A stretch of 64,000 bases of DNA from JBCCGE01 sp039029455 (GTDB taxonomy: Bacteria; Pseudomonadota; Gammaproteobacteria; Arenicellales; Poriferihabitantaceae): positions 38,182-102,181 of the forward strand of contig JBCCGE010000003.1 of NCBI GenBank assembly GCA_039029455.1, written 5' to 3'. Under the pieces are notes generated by a model that was not told where the DNA came from, did no database searches, and was given only the letters and a program-made list of their open reading frames with translations. The translations under genes were made by a program, and so were the position numbers. This document shows, in pieces, positions 1 through 8,856 of this stretch. The number at the start of each line of letters is the position of its first letter. Position 1 is the stretch's first letter.

Positions 1-239
1 CTGACAAACTAAAATCTGTTGGTTGGGATCCGAACCTTAAGCGACTTGATCACGCTGATTTCTATACCCGTGCTCGCGGAAAGATCACCACTGTTTTTGA
101 TCCTGATATGGAGCTATTGCACGATCAGACTCATTTCGATCAGAATTATTTGAAAGTACGGCACGATTACTCTCAGGATTCGAAAGTTCTCAACGACCGT
201 TACTCCGCGAATAAAAAAACAGGTGACAAAAACTCATAA
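1..239 (+). CDS. C-terminal fragment of an unidentified protein
   Basis: An open frame enters from the left edge (first full codon at position 3) and ends with TAA at 237-239, giving the last 78 residues of a protein. The fragment is hydrophilic and rich in Asp, His, Lys and Tyr, with a tail ending KKTGDKNS. It has no membrane segment and no motif I recognise. The normal amino-acid composition and lack of internal stops suggest a real gene end, but the family cannot be named from this piece. Confidence 0.5.
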   Translation, partial: DKLKSVGWDPNLKRLDHADFYTRARGKITTVFDPDMELLHDQTHFDQNYLKVRHDYSQDSKVLNDRYSANKKTGDKNS

Positions 240-462
240 ATCGTAATCAATTCACCCGGATCAGGCATCATCGGATTCGGCACAAACCGTTCTGGATCGA
301 CCGTGAAGACAAATCTGACTCAGTGCAGGGTCGGATGCTGTAGGTATCGGGAGTTCAAAGTAAGCCGGAAGTTTTAGAGCTGTTATTTACTGCAGACGAT
401 AAAAAGAAGGACCAGAGCACTGGCGGCGCCAAAGGCAGAACAGTACGCTGATCCTTAGAACT
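240..462. other. Degenerate non-coding stretch
   Basis: There is no intact gene here. One plus-strand frame reads as plausible protein across about 80 codons but carries two in-frame stops (near 350 and 450), so the stretch may be a second gene remnant. I cannot name its family. Confidence 0.3.
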
Positions 463-1026
463 CTATCCCCGACTGGCCGCGCGCCCTGAAAACGCGCTGC
501 TTCTGGACGCTGAGCATCCGCTGTTACATGCGATGGATGCCATCACAATACCCTGCACAAAAAACGTGTTCTGGTCGATCTGTCCACTCACCACTACTGT
601 TGTAACAGAGGGACCATCTGACCCGGCAGACACATCGTCAACAACTACTGAAGCATTGATTAACCCAGACGCATTGACTACGCCCGGGTTCGTCTACAGT
701 GATTGCCCAAAAACCTCAAGTGTAATGCTGCCATTGTTGTTTACCATAAAATCAGCTGAGCTCAGTAGACTGATGAAAGCGACATCGCAGTCACCATCAT
801 TGCGTCCAGGCTCGGCTATTTCAATTTACTAGCTGTTTATAAACGGTTCAAAGCCTGTGGATGGGCTGCTATCCGTTGTCGGAGTTGAGCGAGCGTGAGC
901 GGGCAGCAACACGCTGTCAACAATCGGCGTTGACCAGTGTGTTGGCAGGGTCTCCTTGGACGCTATCAGCGCACGGGCCACTCCGCTTGGTCTTAGAAGT
1001 GCTTTTCTTCTGTTTTCGTTTTTCAC
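463..1026 (-). pseudogene. Decayed gene for a secreted LPAHA-leader protein
   Basis: On the minus strand a single frame runs from GTG at 1026 to TAG at 463-465 (188 codons), broken in frame by TAG (829-831), TAA (826-828) and TAG (694-696). The first 65 codons give an Arg-Lys rich start (NRRK), then HWSTPIVDSVLLPAHARST, which closely matches HWSKPLVESAILPAHASST in the intact protein at 8179-8841. After the double stop the same frame still reads as plausible protein (for example LLSSADFMVNNNGSITLEVF), consistent with a gene killed by nonsense changes rather than frameshifts. Similarity to the intact copy is visible only in the leader; the rest shares no obvious motif. A 99-codon opposite-strand frame at 533-832 overlaps and looks like a shadow, but this is not proven. 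Confidence 0.55.
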
Positions 1027-1111
1027 GGTGGTTTGGAATAATCAAAGGTAATTGGGCGAACCGTCTGGGCCGCAGCCAAACTGAAGCTATCATTCCAATT
1101 GAATCTTGCAG

Positions 1112-1132
1112 TCACCCAAAAGGGTGATTTTT
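1112..1132 (+). terminator. Rho-independent terminator
   Basis: A perfect 6-bp stem TCACCC/GGGTGA with an AAAA loop (1112-1127) is followed directly by five T residues (1128-1132). It has the classical form for plus-strand transcription. No intact plus-strand gene ends just upstream, so it may be left over from a gene lost in the decayed region. Confidence 0.55.
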
Positions 1133-1289
1133 GCGTTCCTGGAGACCATTGATCGGATCAGAAAAGCACTGAAAGAACAAAACTATATACCCGGCTCGTG
1201 CTCTCATTATTCACCTTTGCAACTGTCGGGAAAATGACAATGCACGCCCGTGTTAGCATGAGCAAACGTCCTCTATTCCAGGGTTAAGC

Positions 1290-2333
1290 ATGAAGGCAGC
1301 CATTTACGAATCCTTTTCGACTCGTCCTCTGATGCAGGAGGTTCCTGACCCGGAGCTTGTGGATGATGGAGTCGTTATTCAAATCATGGGCTCCGGCGTC
1401 TGCCGCAGCGACTGGCATGCATGGGGTGGTCATGACCCCGTGGTTAAGCTGCCCCATGTGCCCGGACATGAACTGGCAGGTATTGTGGAATCGGTTGGCC
1501 GAGATGTTCAAAAATGGCGGCTCGGTGACCGGGTAACGGTGCCGTTTGTGGTGGCATGTGGACGTTGTTCACAATGCGCATCCGGAAACCAGCAGGTTTG
1601 CGACCGGCAGTTCCAGCCAGGCTTTACCCATTGGGGCGCATTTGCCCAGTATGTTGCCATTCATCATGCCGATGTCAATCTTGTTCGGCTAGCGGAGTCA
1701 ATGACGTTCGCGACGGCGGCGAGCCTTGGCTGCCGATTCGTAACGGCCTATCGCGCAGTTGTGGATCAGTCAAACCTCAAACCAGGGCAGTGGATTGCCG
1801 TGTTTGGATGTGGTGGTGTGGGGCTGTCTGCGATAATGATTGCCAGAGCCCGTGGAGGTCGGGTGATTGCTGTTGATATCGATGAGGGAAGCCTTGCGCT
1901 GGCGCAAAAACTTGGTGCAGAGTGCACTATAAATGCCAGCAAAGATGTCGATGCGATTAAAGAGGTTCACGACATTTCTGAAGGCGGCGCCCATGTTTCA
2001 ATCGATGCGCTCGGTATTACAGACACCTGCGTCAATTCAGTCCGCAGTCTAAGGAAGCGCGGGCGCCACATACAGATCGGCTGGATGCTGGGCAACCAGA
2101 GTACGCCACCGATTCCGATGGACCTGGTGATGGGAAATGAGCTCGAAATTGTTGGCAGCCACGGCATGGCGGCGTATAGATATCCGGAAATGATGCAGCT
2201 CATCGAATGCGGAGAGCTAAATCCGGAGGCTCTGATTGGTCAAGAAATCTCACTCGATCAGTCGGCTGACGCACTTGCTGATTTCGAAACGTTCAACAAA
2301 ACGGGCATCACTGTAATTACGTCTTTCGACTAG
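1290..2333 (+). CDS. Zinc-dependent alcohol dehydrogenase
   Basis: A 347-residue medium-chain dehydrogenase that would oxidise an alcohol (or reduce an aldehyde) with NAD(P). The N-terminal GroES-like domain carries the catalytic zinc site: Cys38 in GVCRSDWH, the GHE motif at 59-61 and Cys148. The structural-zinc lobe has Cys90, Cys93, Cys96 and Cys104. A Rossmann nucleotide site follows (FGCGGVGL, about 172-179) with an acidic residue (VDID) at the end of the second strand, which favours NAD. Length is normal for the family. ATG at 1290 starts the conserved MKAAIY sequence. It is a single gene with a decayed region upstream. The substrate cannot be told from sequence. Confidence 0.9.
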   Translation: MKAAIYESFSTRPLMQEVPDPELVDDGVVIQIMGSGVCRSDWHAWGGHDPVVKLPHVPGHELAGIVESVGRDVQKWRLGDRVTVPFVVACGRCSQCASGNQQVCDRQFQPGFTHWGAFAQYVAIHHADVNLVRLAESMTFATAASLGCRFVTAYRAVVDQSNLKPGQWIAVFGCGGVGLSAIMIARARGGRVIAVDIDEGSLALAQKLGAECTINASKDVDAIKEVHDISEGGAHVSIDALGITDTCVNSVRSLRKRGRHIQIGWMLGNQSTPPIPMDLVMGNELEIVGSHGMAAYRYPEMMQLIECGELNPEALIGQEISLDQSADALADFETFNKTGITVITSFD

Positions 2334-2405
2334 TCTTCGATCAGCAAGTCCGACGCGGATGCGCTTAGAGGGCTATCGACGCCACAGGCGTTGATTCTTG
2401 TGTAA

Positions 2406-2774
2406 TTACCAAACTTCTTTTTCCAATAGAAAGCTCAGTAATGCTTGCGCATTGTTGTGACTTTCTTCTTTTGATGCGTATAACAACGTAATCGTTTCTG
2501 ACTGAGACTGCATGAGTTCGATCAGTTTTTGGGTGTGCGTCGAATTTCTGTTCAGCTCTTCAAAATATCGCTTCTTAAACTCAAACCAAAGGTCTGCATC
2601 ATGGTTGAACCATTTTCGAAGTTCCTCCGATGGGGCAATTTCAGGGAACCACTGATCAAGGCGGGCATTTTGTTTGCTGAGCCCTCTCGGCCACAGACGG
2701 TCGACAAGTATTCTGTATCCATCTGATTTTGAAGGAGGGTTGTATATCCGTTTTACCTGAATACGAGTCATCAC
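2406..2774 (-). CDS. DUF488 family protein (YeaO-like)
   Basis: A 122-residue cytoplasmic protein with the hallmarks of the DUF488/YeaO family: KRIYNPP near the start, ILVDRLWPRGLSK at about 22-34, WFNHDADLWFEFKKRY in the middle and a TLLYASKEESHNNA stretch near the end. Members are small, widespread and of unproven function. The tail converges on the alcohol dehydrogenase gene, so the two are transcribed separately. ATG at 2774 is the only sensible start. Confidence 0.85.
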   Translation of the reverse strand: MMTRIQVKRIYNPPSKSDGYRILVDRLWPRGLSKQNARLDQWFPEIAPSEELRKWFNHDADLWFEFKKRYFEELNRNSTHTQKLIELMQSQSETITLLYASKEESHNNAQALLSFLLEKEVW

Positions 2775-3119
2775 GCGACGGTAGAGTCTAACCTTTCTTG
2801 ATGTTCACAACGCTTTCGATCCAGCATAAATTGCCGACCTTGCAAATGTATGAGAACAAACAACTGCGCAATGGTCAACGGAAGGGGTCTAATTTCATCC
2901 ACCTTTCGAGCGTTTAGCCAATATGTTGAAGTATCAACGTGCTATCGAAAGCGACACATAAGACCTTCAGGTCCAGAACCAGAGGATTACCTATGTGCTA
3001 ACCCCGATCGTCAATTGAACGACGGAAGTTAATAATCGTTGCGACTTACCAGAGAAGGCTATACGGGGTGTTTCCTTTCCTGTTCCGGGCAGAAAAGGAG
3101 ACGATCCCCTTAATTAGAT
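2775..3119. other. Intergenic region, no gene seen
   Basis: These 345 bases lie between the start of the DUF488 gene and the end of the TonB receptor gene. The 60-codon plus-strand frame at 2850-3032 has no recognisable composition or ribosome site. An imperfect hairpin (3073-3099) lies downstream of the receptor gene but has no T-run. Confidence 0.4.
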
Positions 3120-5432
3120 CTATCTGAACGTGTATTTGAAATTCACAGCGGCGTTGATGCCGGGCTGGGTCAGTCGATCAAAGTTCGCGGTGGTCGGATC
3201 CTGAACGAATTCTTCACTCCACTCGAAGTACTCCTTGTCAAATATATTGAAGATTCCGAAATTGAGTCCCATGCTGTCAGAGAAATTGTAATATCCGATC
3301 AGATCAACCACTCCGTAACCCGACGTTTCGAACGCTGGTACCGGTGGGCCGCCACGCTCTGATAACGAGCTGGTGTCAATGTCGGATGCATCTTTACCAT
3401 CAGACAGTGTCAGAATGGTTTCCACTCCCCATTTCCCACTTGGTGCGTCATAGGCCAAGCCAAGGACAACCTGCTGAGGATCAACGGAGTTAATCGGAAG
3501 ATTTGTTTCGTCGTTTTCGCCGGAAGATGAAGCATACGCCAGATTCATAGTGAACCCGTTCATACCGTAAGAAGACAGATCGGTTTCGGCTCTGAGTTCG
3601 AATCCTTTGATCGTTGCTTCCGGAAGGTTTTCTGCCTGAAACTCAAGCAATCCGCTTCTGGGATTGAACCCCTGGCTTACCAGAGACTCAATGAAGTTTT
3701 CGTAACTGTTGTAGTACGCTGCAGCTTCAAAACTCATATTGGCTGTATTGCGCCTCGCCCCGATCTCAAATCCCTGAACGCTTTCCGGTTCCAGATCCGC
3801 GTTCGGTATCGTGCGGTAACCGCCGGCGAAATTGGTAAAGCCGGTGTTAACTGCATCCATCGGTGGTGCCCTGAAGCCTTCGGCGTATTGGGAAAACAGG
3901 GACCATTCGTCATTCACATCGACCACAATTCCCAGCTTCGCTGATAGCTCGGATTCGTCATAACCTTCAGGCGTTGGAGTACCTGTGTTGCCCGCCAGGT
4001 AAATTGCATCTGCGGTTGGATCGAGTTCAAAGTTGTCGAATCGAAGGGCCGGAATCAATCTAACACGTCCCTGGTTCAAGGCAATCTCGTCCTGAAGAAA
4101 TACTCCCAGACTGGTGTGTTCTGAATTAGGAAAATCTCTGGTAGGAAAATTGGAGAACTCTCGCAGCACCATCCCGCCAGGAACACTAACCGTGCGGCCC
4201 TCACGTAGGGTTGAGGATTCGTTACGGTCGTAGTCCAGTCCATAGGTTATGTAATGATCGCTGTTGGCCCCGGCAATTTCTTTTTCAAATTGCAGTTGAA
4301 CACCCAGATTATCCTGCTCGAACAGAGAATCCCGGGTTCGGAAGGACGGCCCTGAATCGAAGGACAAACGATTTCTCTCTGTTCTTTGTTGTGATTCTGA
4401 GCTTTGGGAATACAACAGAACATTAAACGAATCAAAGGCGCTGGTCTCACTGTCTCGGGTGTATCGAACGCTGATCCTTTGCCTGTCTTTTTCGTCGACG
4501 CCAATTTCGTCTGTTGTCAGCACACCACGAGTCACCTCGTTTCTTGCTGATTCTACGTCGGTATCGACGTCACTATTGAATTGTTCGAATACAAATTCCA
4601 GCTCCTGACTATCGTCGGGACTGTAGATAAATTTTCCGAACAAATTCAGATCATTTCCGGATTGCGGGTTTTGTGATCTGCGCGCCTGACCGACCGTATC
4701 GTCATCAAAAAACGTTTGAGTTTCCGAATAGTCTCTCGCGGTCACGACAACAAGGCCGGAAGACTCGTCATTGCCAAATGCACCGAGAACCGTTGCATTG
4801 GCCTGATCATTGACGCTATCTGCTCCAAGCTTGATCGAAGCGAACGAGTTTTTGTCGCCCAGGAAATCCAGTGGATCTTTTGTAATGAAATTGACAACAC
4901 CACCAATTGCATTGCTGCCGTAAACACTTGAGCTCGGCCCGCGCAAAATTTCCAGTGATTTGATTACATCGACATCAACGAAATCCCGACGGGAGGATAG
5001 AAAGGGTCCGAAAGAGAACTCATCTGCAGTAGGAATACCGTCTGTAAGAATCAGAACTCTGTCGCCCCCTATTCCGCGAATCCTGAAACCGTCCAGACCG
5101 AATCGTCCGCCCCCTGAAACGGATACGCCCGGTTCGTATCGAATCAGGTCGTCTATATTCTTTACGACCTGACGTTCTATTTGTTCGGACCCGATAACGG
5201 TAACTGTATTTGCCACATCGGAAACCGGCCGCTCGGTTCGTGTAGCTGTCACCACAATAGGATCGAGTTGAACTTTAGTTGCATCTTCCTGCGCAGAAAC
5301 GGCAACCGGAAAAAGAAGCGAACAAACGACACTGGAAACCCCGAGGCTTGCTGTGAGTTTCTTCAGATTTCGACTACTGAGGATTTCTTTGACGAACGCG
5401 ATTGATTTGGCAAACGAGCGATCTTCGAACAT
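3120..5432 (-). CDS. TonB-dependent outer-membrane receptor
   Basis: A 770-residue outer-membrane receptor of the haem/haemoglobin-siderophore type. A long basic n-region precedes a hydrophobic signal peptide that should be cut after VSA (about 47). The TonB box is DPIVVTATR (57-65). The plug domain (about 70-180) shows IDDLIRYEPGVSV, FRIRGIGGDRVLILTDG and EILRGPSSSVYGSNAIGGVVNF. The remainder is a 22-strand barrel pattern with repeated aromatic-ended strands, ending KYTFR. The plug and its length best fit the TonB-dependent haemoglobin/transferrin/lactoferrin receptor family, but the ligand is not fixed by sequence. A strong Fur box covers its promoter, so it is very likely iron-repressed. 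Confidence 0.9.
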   Translation of the reverse strand: MFEDRSFAKSIAFVKEILSSRNLKKLTASLGVSSVVCSLLFPVAVSAQEDATKVQLDPIVVTATRTERPVSDVANTVTVIGSEQIERQVVKNIDDLIRYEPGVSVSGGGRFGLDGFRIRGIGGDRVLILTDGIPTADEFSFGPFLSSRRDFVDVDVIKSLEILRGPSSSVYGSNAIGGVVNFITKDPLDFLGDKNSFASIKLGADSVNDQANATVLGAFGNDESSGLVVVTARDYSETQTFFDDDTVGQARRSQNPQSGNDLNLFGKFIYSPDDSQELEFVFEQFNSDVDTDVESARNEVTRGVLTTDEIGVDEKDRQRISVRYTRDSETSAFDSFNVLLYSQSSESQQRTERNRLSFDSGPSFRTRDSLFEQDNLGVQLQFEKEIAGANSDHYITYGLDYDRNESSTLREGRTVSVPGGMVLREFSNFPTRDFPNSEHTSLGVFLQDEIALNQGRVRLIPALRFDNFELDPTADAIYLAGNTGTPTPEGYDESELSAKLGIVVDVNDEWSLFSQYAEGFRAPPMDAVNTGFTNFAGGYRTIPNADLEPESVQGFEIGARRNTANMSFEAAAYYNSYENFIESLVSQGFNPRSGLLEFQAENLPEATIKGFELRAETDLSSYGMNGFTMNLAYASSSGENDETNLPINSVDPQQVVLGLAYDAPSGKWGVETILTLSDGKDASDIDTSSLSERGGPPVPAFETSGYGVVDLIGYYNFSDSMGLNFGIFNIFDKEYFEWSEEFVQDPTTANFDRLTQPGINAAVNFKYTFR

Positions 5433-5517
5433 GGCACTAGTTAAGGATTCAGGTAAAAAAGACTCTTAGAAAATTCTGCTTGGGGCAGGTTTAAACAGCC
5501 GAATTTCACGAATCTGG

Positions 5518-5558
5518 AATATATCACTTAGTAATCGAAATGCAAATCATTTACATTT
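5518..5558 (-). promoter_or_regulatory. Fur box over the TonB receptor promoter
   Basis: Positions 5538-5558 form a near-perfect 21-bp palindrome: half-sites AAATGCAAAT and ATTTACATTT around a central C, matching Fur operators. On the minus strand a promoter can be read as TTGCAT (5545-5540), a 16-base spacer and TATATT (5523-5518), about 85 bases before the receptor ATG. The palindrome covers the -35 element, the usual geometry for iron-dependent repression. Confidence 0.75.
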
Positions 5559-5775
5559 AGATTAATGAAAAAAGCTCTGTTGGATAAAGCGTCTTTACAA
5601 CATTGTTTTGCCGGGTAAATGCGAGGATCAGACACCGTAGCAAAACAGATATCATCAGAAAAAAGGGCCTTCACCATATTGACTAACGCTCTTTAACGGT
5701 TGTCATTTTGGTCAGAAGGAATAAGGGTTGAGATGTCGTCGTTTGACCTGCACGAAGTGAGCATGCCAACTCACT

Positions 5776-6012
5776 TCACTTAGGTGATTCACCTCTGAGA
5801 TAACAAATGACTACCAAAACCATCGTAATCAGGAAGAAGGCTATAAAGTAGACCGTCACGGAAATGTGTCGGGTCAGTAAACCGAGTAAGCCGAGCGAAA
5901 CAAAGGCAAAATAAACCCCCAATACGATCCATCCCTCTGTTGCAACAGGTAGTCCCCACCCCCATCCGAATTTTTTCGATGGAAACCATATTTTTTTGAG
6001 ATTACTGTTCAT
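5776..6012 (-). CDS. Small inner-membrane protein
   Basis: A 78-residue protein. The N-terminus has the motif FPSKKFGWGWGLP, followed by two hydrophobic segments (about 27-45 and 50-70) and a short basic tail. Small proteins with a KxxGWGWGLP start and two membrane spans are common uncharacterised bacterial proteins. ATG at 6012 is preferred over a start 9 codons upstream because the upstream stretch is not family-like. It is a single gene with no obvious partner; function unknown. Confidence 0.6.
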   Translation of the reverse strand: MNSNLKKIWFPSKKFGWGWGLPVATEGWIVLGVYFAFVSLGLLGLLTRHISVTVYFIAFFLITMVLVVICYLRGESPK

Positions 6013-6208
6013 AAACTTTAAATCGCCGCTGACCACCACTATTGAGATATCATTTACTGCAATCTTGGATCAGCATCTATTTCGATCCTACCGTTAACAG
6101 GTTTCGAATGCGGATCCGCGGTTAGATGAAAGTTATTAAGTCGCAGTAGCTGGTGTATCAACAATAGTTCTATAACGCCTGTTTAAGATGCGCTCCTACT
6201 GAAAAACC

Positions 6209-7060
6209 TCACTCTTCTTCAACCTTCGGTACGACGCCTTCAGCGCAACATACGGTATACCAAAGCGCAGAGTTCGGATGAGATTTCCAGTCGTGAAGTC
6301 CATCAATGCCGGCTTTAAACGACGCTTCGTCAAACTCTTCATCGATCAGCATAGTGTCTTTGGCGCCCTCCAGTGCCCTGATCAGGTTGTCTGCGACGGC
6401 TTCAAATCTCTCATCGCCAGCACATCCTCCAAAAAACACGCTGGTGTTTCGAACAGAGGTAAGTCCTGCATCGAATAACAGGGATACGAGCCGACGCCCA
6501 ACAAAAGGATCGTTTCCAAGTCTTATGAATGATCGAACATAAGCATCCCAGATCGGGCCAAACTCGCGTGGCTGCGGCCAGGGACGAAAATTGCCATGAT
6601 CATCATCGGAAATAAAAACCTTCCCGCCAGGCCGAACGCAACGCACCATTTCACCAACAACCTGTTCCGGACTGGACACATGCTCCAAAAGAAAACGACT
6701 GTGCGCGATTTCGAATGAGCCCCATTCGGTTTCGTCCATTGTCAGATTGAGTGCATCGCCCTGACGGAACTCAACAAGATCGGATTCTCCGACATGGTTA
6801 GCCAGTCCTTCTGCTTTCGATATCTGGTCTCTGTCCCGTTCGATGCCGACCACATGCCCCTGTTCCCCAACTGTTTTCGCCATAAGACGGGAAAACTGTC
6901 CGAGTCCACAGCCGACATCGAGTATTTTATCTCCGGGCTGAATGTTAAGTTCTCTCAGGCAGGCTTTGTTCAGGAGGTCATTGATCAGAGATAGACGGTG
7001 TTGCTCCTGTTGAGAATTGCCGTGAATATAACCGTCCTGTTCGGACGTCTGATTATTCAT
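6209..7060 (-). CDS. Class I SAM-dependent methyltransferase
   Basis: A 283-residue methyltransferase. Motif I is ILDVGCGLG (46-54), followed by GIERD at the end of strand 2, the acidic motif EFRQGDALNL, and SRFLLEHVSSPEQV with VRCVRPGGKVFISD (motifs IV-VI of the UbiE/type 11 fold). The C-terminal third is probably substrate-specific and contains a CAGDE loop. The ATG at 7060 overlaps the TGA of the upstream phosphodiesterase gene by ATGA, which fixes the start and indicates translational coupling. An open frame continues far upstream, but that part is the shadow of the phosphodiesterase. Substrate unknown. Confidence 0.85.
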   Translation of the reverse strand: MNNQTSEQDGYIHGNSQQEQHRLSLINDLLNKACLRELNIQPGDKILDVGCGLGQFSRLMAKTVGEQGHVVGIERDRDQISKAEGLANHVGESDLVEFRQGDALNLTMDETEWGSFEIAHSRFLLEHVSSPEQVVGEMVRCVRPGGKVFISDDDHGNFRPWPQPREFGPIWDAYVRSFIRLGNDPFVGRRLVSLLFDAGLTSVRNTSVFFGGCAGDERFEAVADNLIRALEGAKDTMLIDEEFDEASFKAGIDGLHDWKSHPNSALWYTVCCAEGVVPKVEEE

Positions 7061-7890
7061 ATCTGTACATCGCCTGATCGTGCACCGAAGCATTGTGCTG
7101 ATTCGGGTGTCGAGTCTCCATACCAGTGCAATTGATTCTTTATGAAACCGTTTGAAGAAAGGTCCAGTATTCGAAAACCCTGCAGGGATCCATCCAGCAC
7201 GTGCGAGGCCCAGAAATCTTCGTGGTCTGCGGACTCTCCGGTCTGGGCGTGCTTTACATGTGCAAAGACTGACGGTGTCGTAATCTGAATATGGGAGCCG
7301 ACGCTTAAGACAGTATCCGTGTGAGTATGGCCGGCAATAACTCCTTTCACGTTGGTGTAGCGATTCAGCAGGGAAGTGAATTCGTCTGAGTTCCACAGTT
7401 GGCATCCGGAGGACGGACAAACTTTCAGCGGTGTATGGTGGAGCGCTATGAGAACGGGGTGCTGGCGGTATTTTTCCAGATTTCGCTCCAACTCCGTGAA
7501 GCCGGCAGGATCTACAAAGCCGTGGGAATGGCCTTCTACCTGTGAGTTGACAAACAAAAATGCCCATCTCTGAATTACCGCACTACTCACACAATGGAAT
7601 ACATCAGAATTGAGTTCAGCCTGCATGTTCGAATAATCGTCATGATTGCCTGGCAGGGTGTACACCGGCACTTCAACATCCGACAGAAGATTTTTAAACC
7701 GTTTGTATGTGCGGACCGAACCAACTTCCGCAACATCACCGGTGACAATAATGGCATCCGGTTTTGGGCGCAGTTTGCCAAGCTCGCCGATTGCATTTGA
7801 TAGCGAAAGACCCGTGTCTACCCCGTACAAATCCTGGCCCGGGTTCTCCGTAAGATGTATATCGGTCAGATGTGCAATACGGAGTGACAT
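7057..7890 (-). CDS. Metallophosphoesterase, CpdA-like cyclic-nucleotide phosphodiesterase
   Basis: A 277-residue calcineurin-type phosphoesterase. All metal-binding motifs are present in order: Asp10 and His12 (HLTDIHL), GD at 51-52 (VTGDVAEVG), GNHD at 81-84, an ALHHTP histidine in the middle and GHTHTD near 190. This set matches class III cyclic-nucleotide phosphodiesterases (CpdA/Icc), so cAMP hydrolysis is plausible, though other phosphodiesters cannot be excluded. ATG at 7890 starts SLRIAHLTD directly. It is the first gene of a two-gene operon with the methyltransferase. Confidence 0.85.
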   Translation of the reverse strand: MSLRIAHLTDIHLTENPGQDLYGVDTGLSLSNAIGELGKLRPKPDAIIVTGDVAEVGSVRTYKRFKNLLSDVEVPVYTLPGNHDDYSNMQAELNSDVFHCVSSAVIQRWAFLFVNSQVEGHSHGFVDPAGFTELERNLEKYRQHPVLIALHHTPLKVCPSSGCQLWNSDEFTSLLNRYTNVKGVIAGHTHTDTVLSVGSHIQITTPSVFAHVKHAQTGESADHEDFWASHVLDGSLQGFRILDLSSNGFIKNQLHWYGDSTPESAQCFGARSGDVQI

Positions 7891-8178
7891 TTATTCTTTA
7901 CTAACTTGTCCGGATCGAATACGACATTTAAAAACAAGGACCCATCAGATTCCACTTAAATCAAGACCAGACAACACGTATGAAGTGTCTTATCTGGTAA
8001 ATCACATTATGACTGAGTCTTATGGATCAAAGTTGAAAACGCGGAATTATTTTCAGAGCTGTTTACTCTTCCGATCAAAGAGATAATCTGCCCTGGCACG
8101 GTATATAATTGTATCTGAATATCAAAATCTTAAAGAGCAGCTGTCAAATTTTCGGAATCTACGATCAGGTAAAATATT
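7891..8178. other. Divergent intergenic region
   Basis: These 288 bases separate the phosphodiesterase (minus) from the LPAHA-leader gene (plus). A TATAAT at 8104-8109 is the only clear promoter element. No convincing small gene is seen; the plus frame at 7646-8086 is a shadow. Confidence 0.4.
8104..8109 (+). promoter_or_regulatory. Possible -10 element for the LPAHA-leader gene
   Basis: A perfect TATAAT lies 69 bases before ATG 8179. No good -35 sequence sits 16-18 bases upstream, so the call rests on one element. Confidence 0.3.
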
Positions 8179-8841
8179 ATGTCAAAAAAAGTTAAAGTAT
8201 CTCGACGCAATTTTTCCAAAACCATCGCAGCGGGTACGGCCGTAACAGGAGGTTTACAGCATTGGTCAAAGCCTCTGGTGGAGTCTGCAATCTTGCCGGC
8301 GCATGCATCGTCCACTCCTACGCCCTCAACTACTGGTGAGCCCACGACAACTCCAATATCTGTACCTGCGCCCACCTCTACAATATCCCTCTACAATTCT
8401 TCAGGCTGGCTGGATGGTGTTGGCGAAAAGGGCGTAGAACCCTCTGACTATGATATGCACGCGACATTTGAAGGAATTCCCACAGGCGCTCCACGAAGAA
8501 TTTCGTTCAATATCCAACTAAGCATCGATGGAAACAATTTCGGGAGCAGTAATGTTGTAATAAATGTTCCTGACGCAGGCTGGAGAAATAGTGTAGTCAA
8601 CGCTGCAAATAGTTTGAGTCCATTCAATGTCCTTTCTGCGCCATGGTCTCTAACCTACAATCCCGATTGGGAGATGGTTTTGTCCGTTGTAGAAAGTCTT
8701 GATAACCACGCTGGCGGATTTACACAAGCAAGCACAGTCGGCGCATGGGTCATTCAAGTAACCGGAGGACAGGTATTTGACGCGATTGGTGCCAGCAACC
8801 GAAACGACTCATCAACTGGTGCGCGAATCCAAATCGCGTAG
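8179..8841 (+). CDS. Secreted protein with Tat-like leader and LPAHA motif
   Basis: A 220-residue protein. The start has a twin-arginine-like SRRNFSK (8-14), a short weakly hydrophobic stretch rich in Ala/Gly, then HWSKPLVESAILPAHAS (28-44), a leader motif I know from many uncharacterised marine gammaproteobacterial proteins. A Pro/Thr/Ser-rich linker (45-70) follows, then a beta-rich domain of about 150 residues with no known catalytic motif. It is therefore probably exported folded, or anchored at the membrane, with a binding or structural role. A ribosome site (AGG) lies 10 bases before ATG. The gene 15 bases downstream is a nucleotidyltransferase. A decayed relative lies at 463-1026. Confidence 0.7.
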   Translation: MSKKVKVSRRNFSKTIAAGTAVTGGLQHWSKPLVESAILPAHASSTPTPSTTGEPTTTPISVPAPTSTISLYNSSGWLDGVGEKGVEPSDYDMHATFEGIPTGAPRRISFNIQLSIDGNNFGSSNVVINVPDAGWRNSVVNAANSLSPFNVLSAPWSLTYNPDWEMVLSVVESLDNHAGGFTQASTVGAWVIQVTGGQVFDAIGASNRNDSSTGARIQIA

Positions 8842-8856
8842 CCATTAGTCTGCTGA

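Noticed and set aside
533..832. 99-codon plus-strand frame in the decayed region
   Set aside because: It is Thr/Ser-rich without motif and lies opposite the minus-strand frame that shares the LPAHA leader; most simply a shadow.
3065..3108. Imperfect hairpin downstream of the TonB receptor gene
   Set aside because: One mismatch in the stem and no T-run in either direction, so not called as a terminator.
7061..7567. N-terminal 169-codon extension of the methyltransferase frame
   Set aside because: It is the opposite reading of the phosphodiesterase gene in another frame of the same strand, rich in Arg/Ser/Cys, and the family start plus ATGA overlap place the true start at 7060.
8096..8118. 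Sigma-54-like TGGCACG before the 8179 gene
   Set aside because: The needed GC at -12 (TTGC) is missing at the proper spacing; only the -24-like half is present, and a TATAAT overlaps the site.
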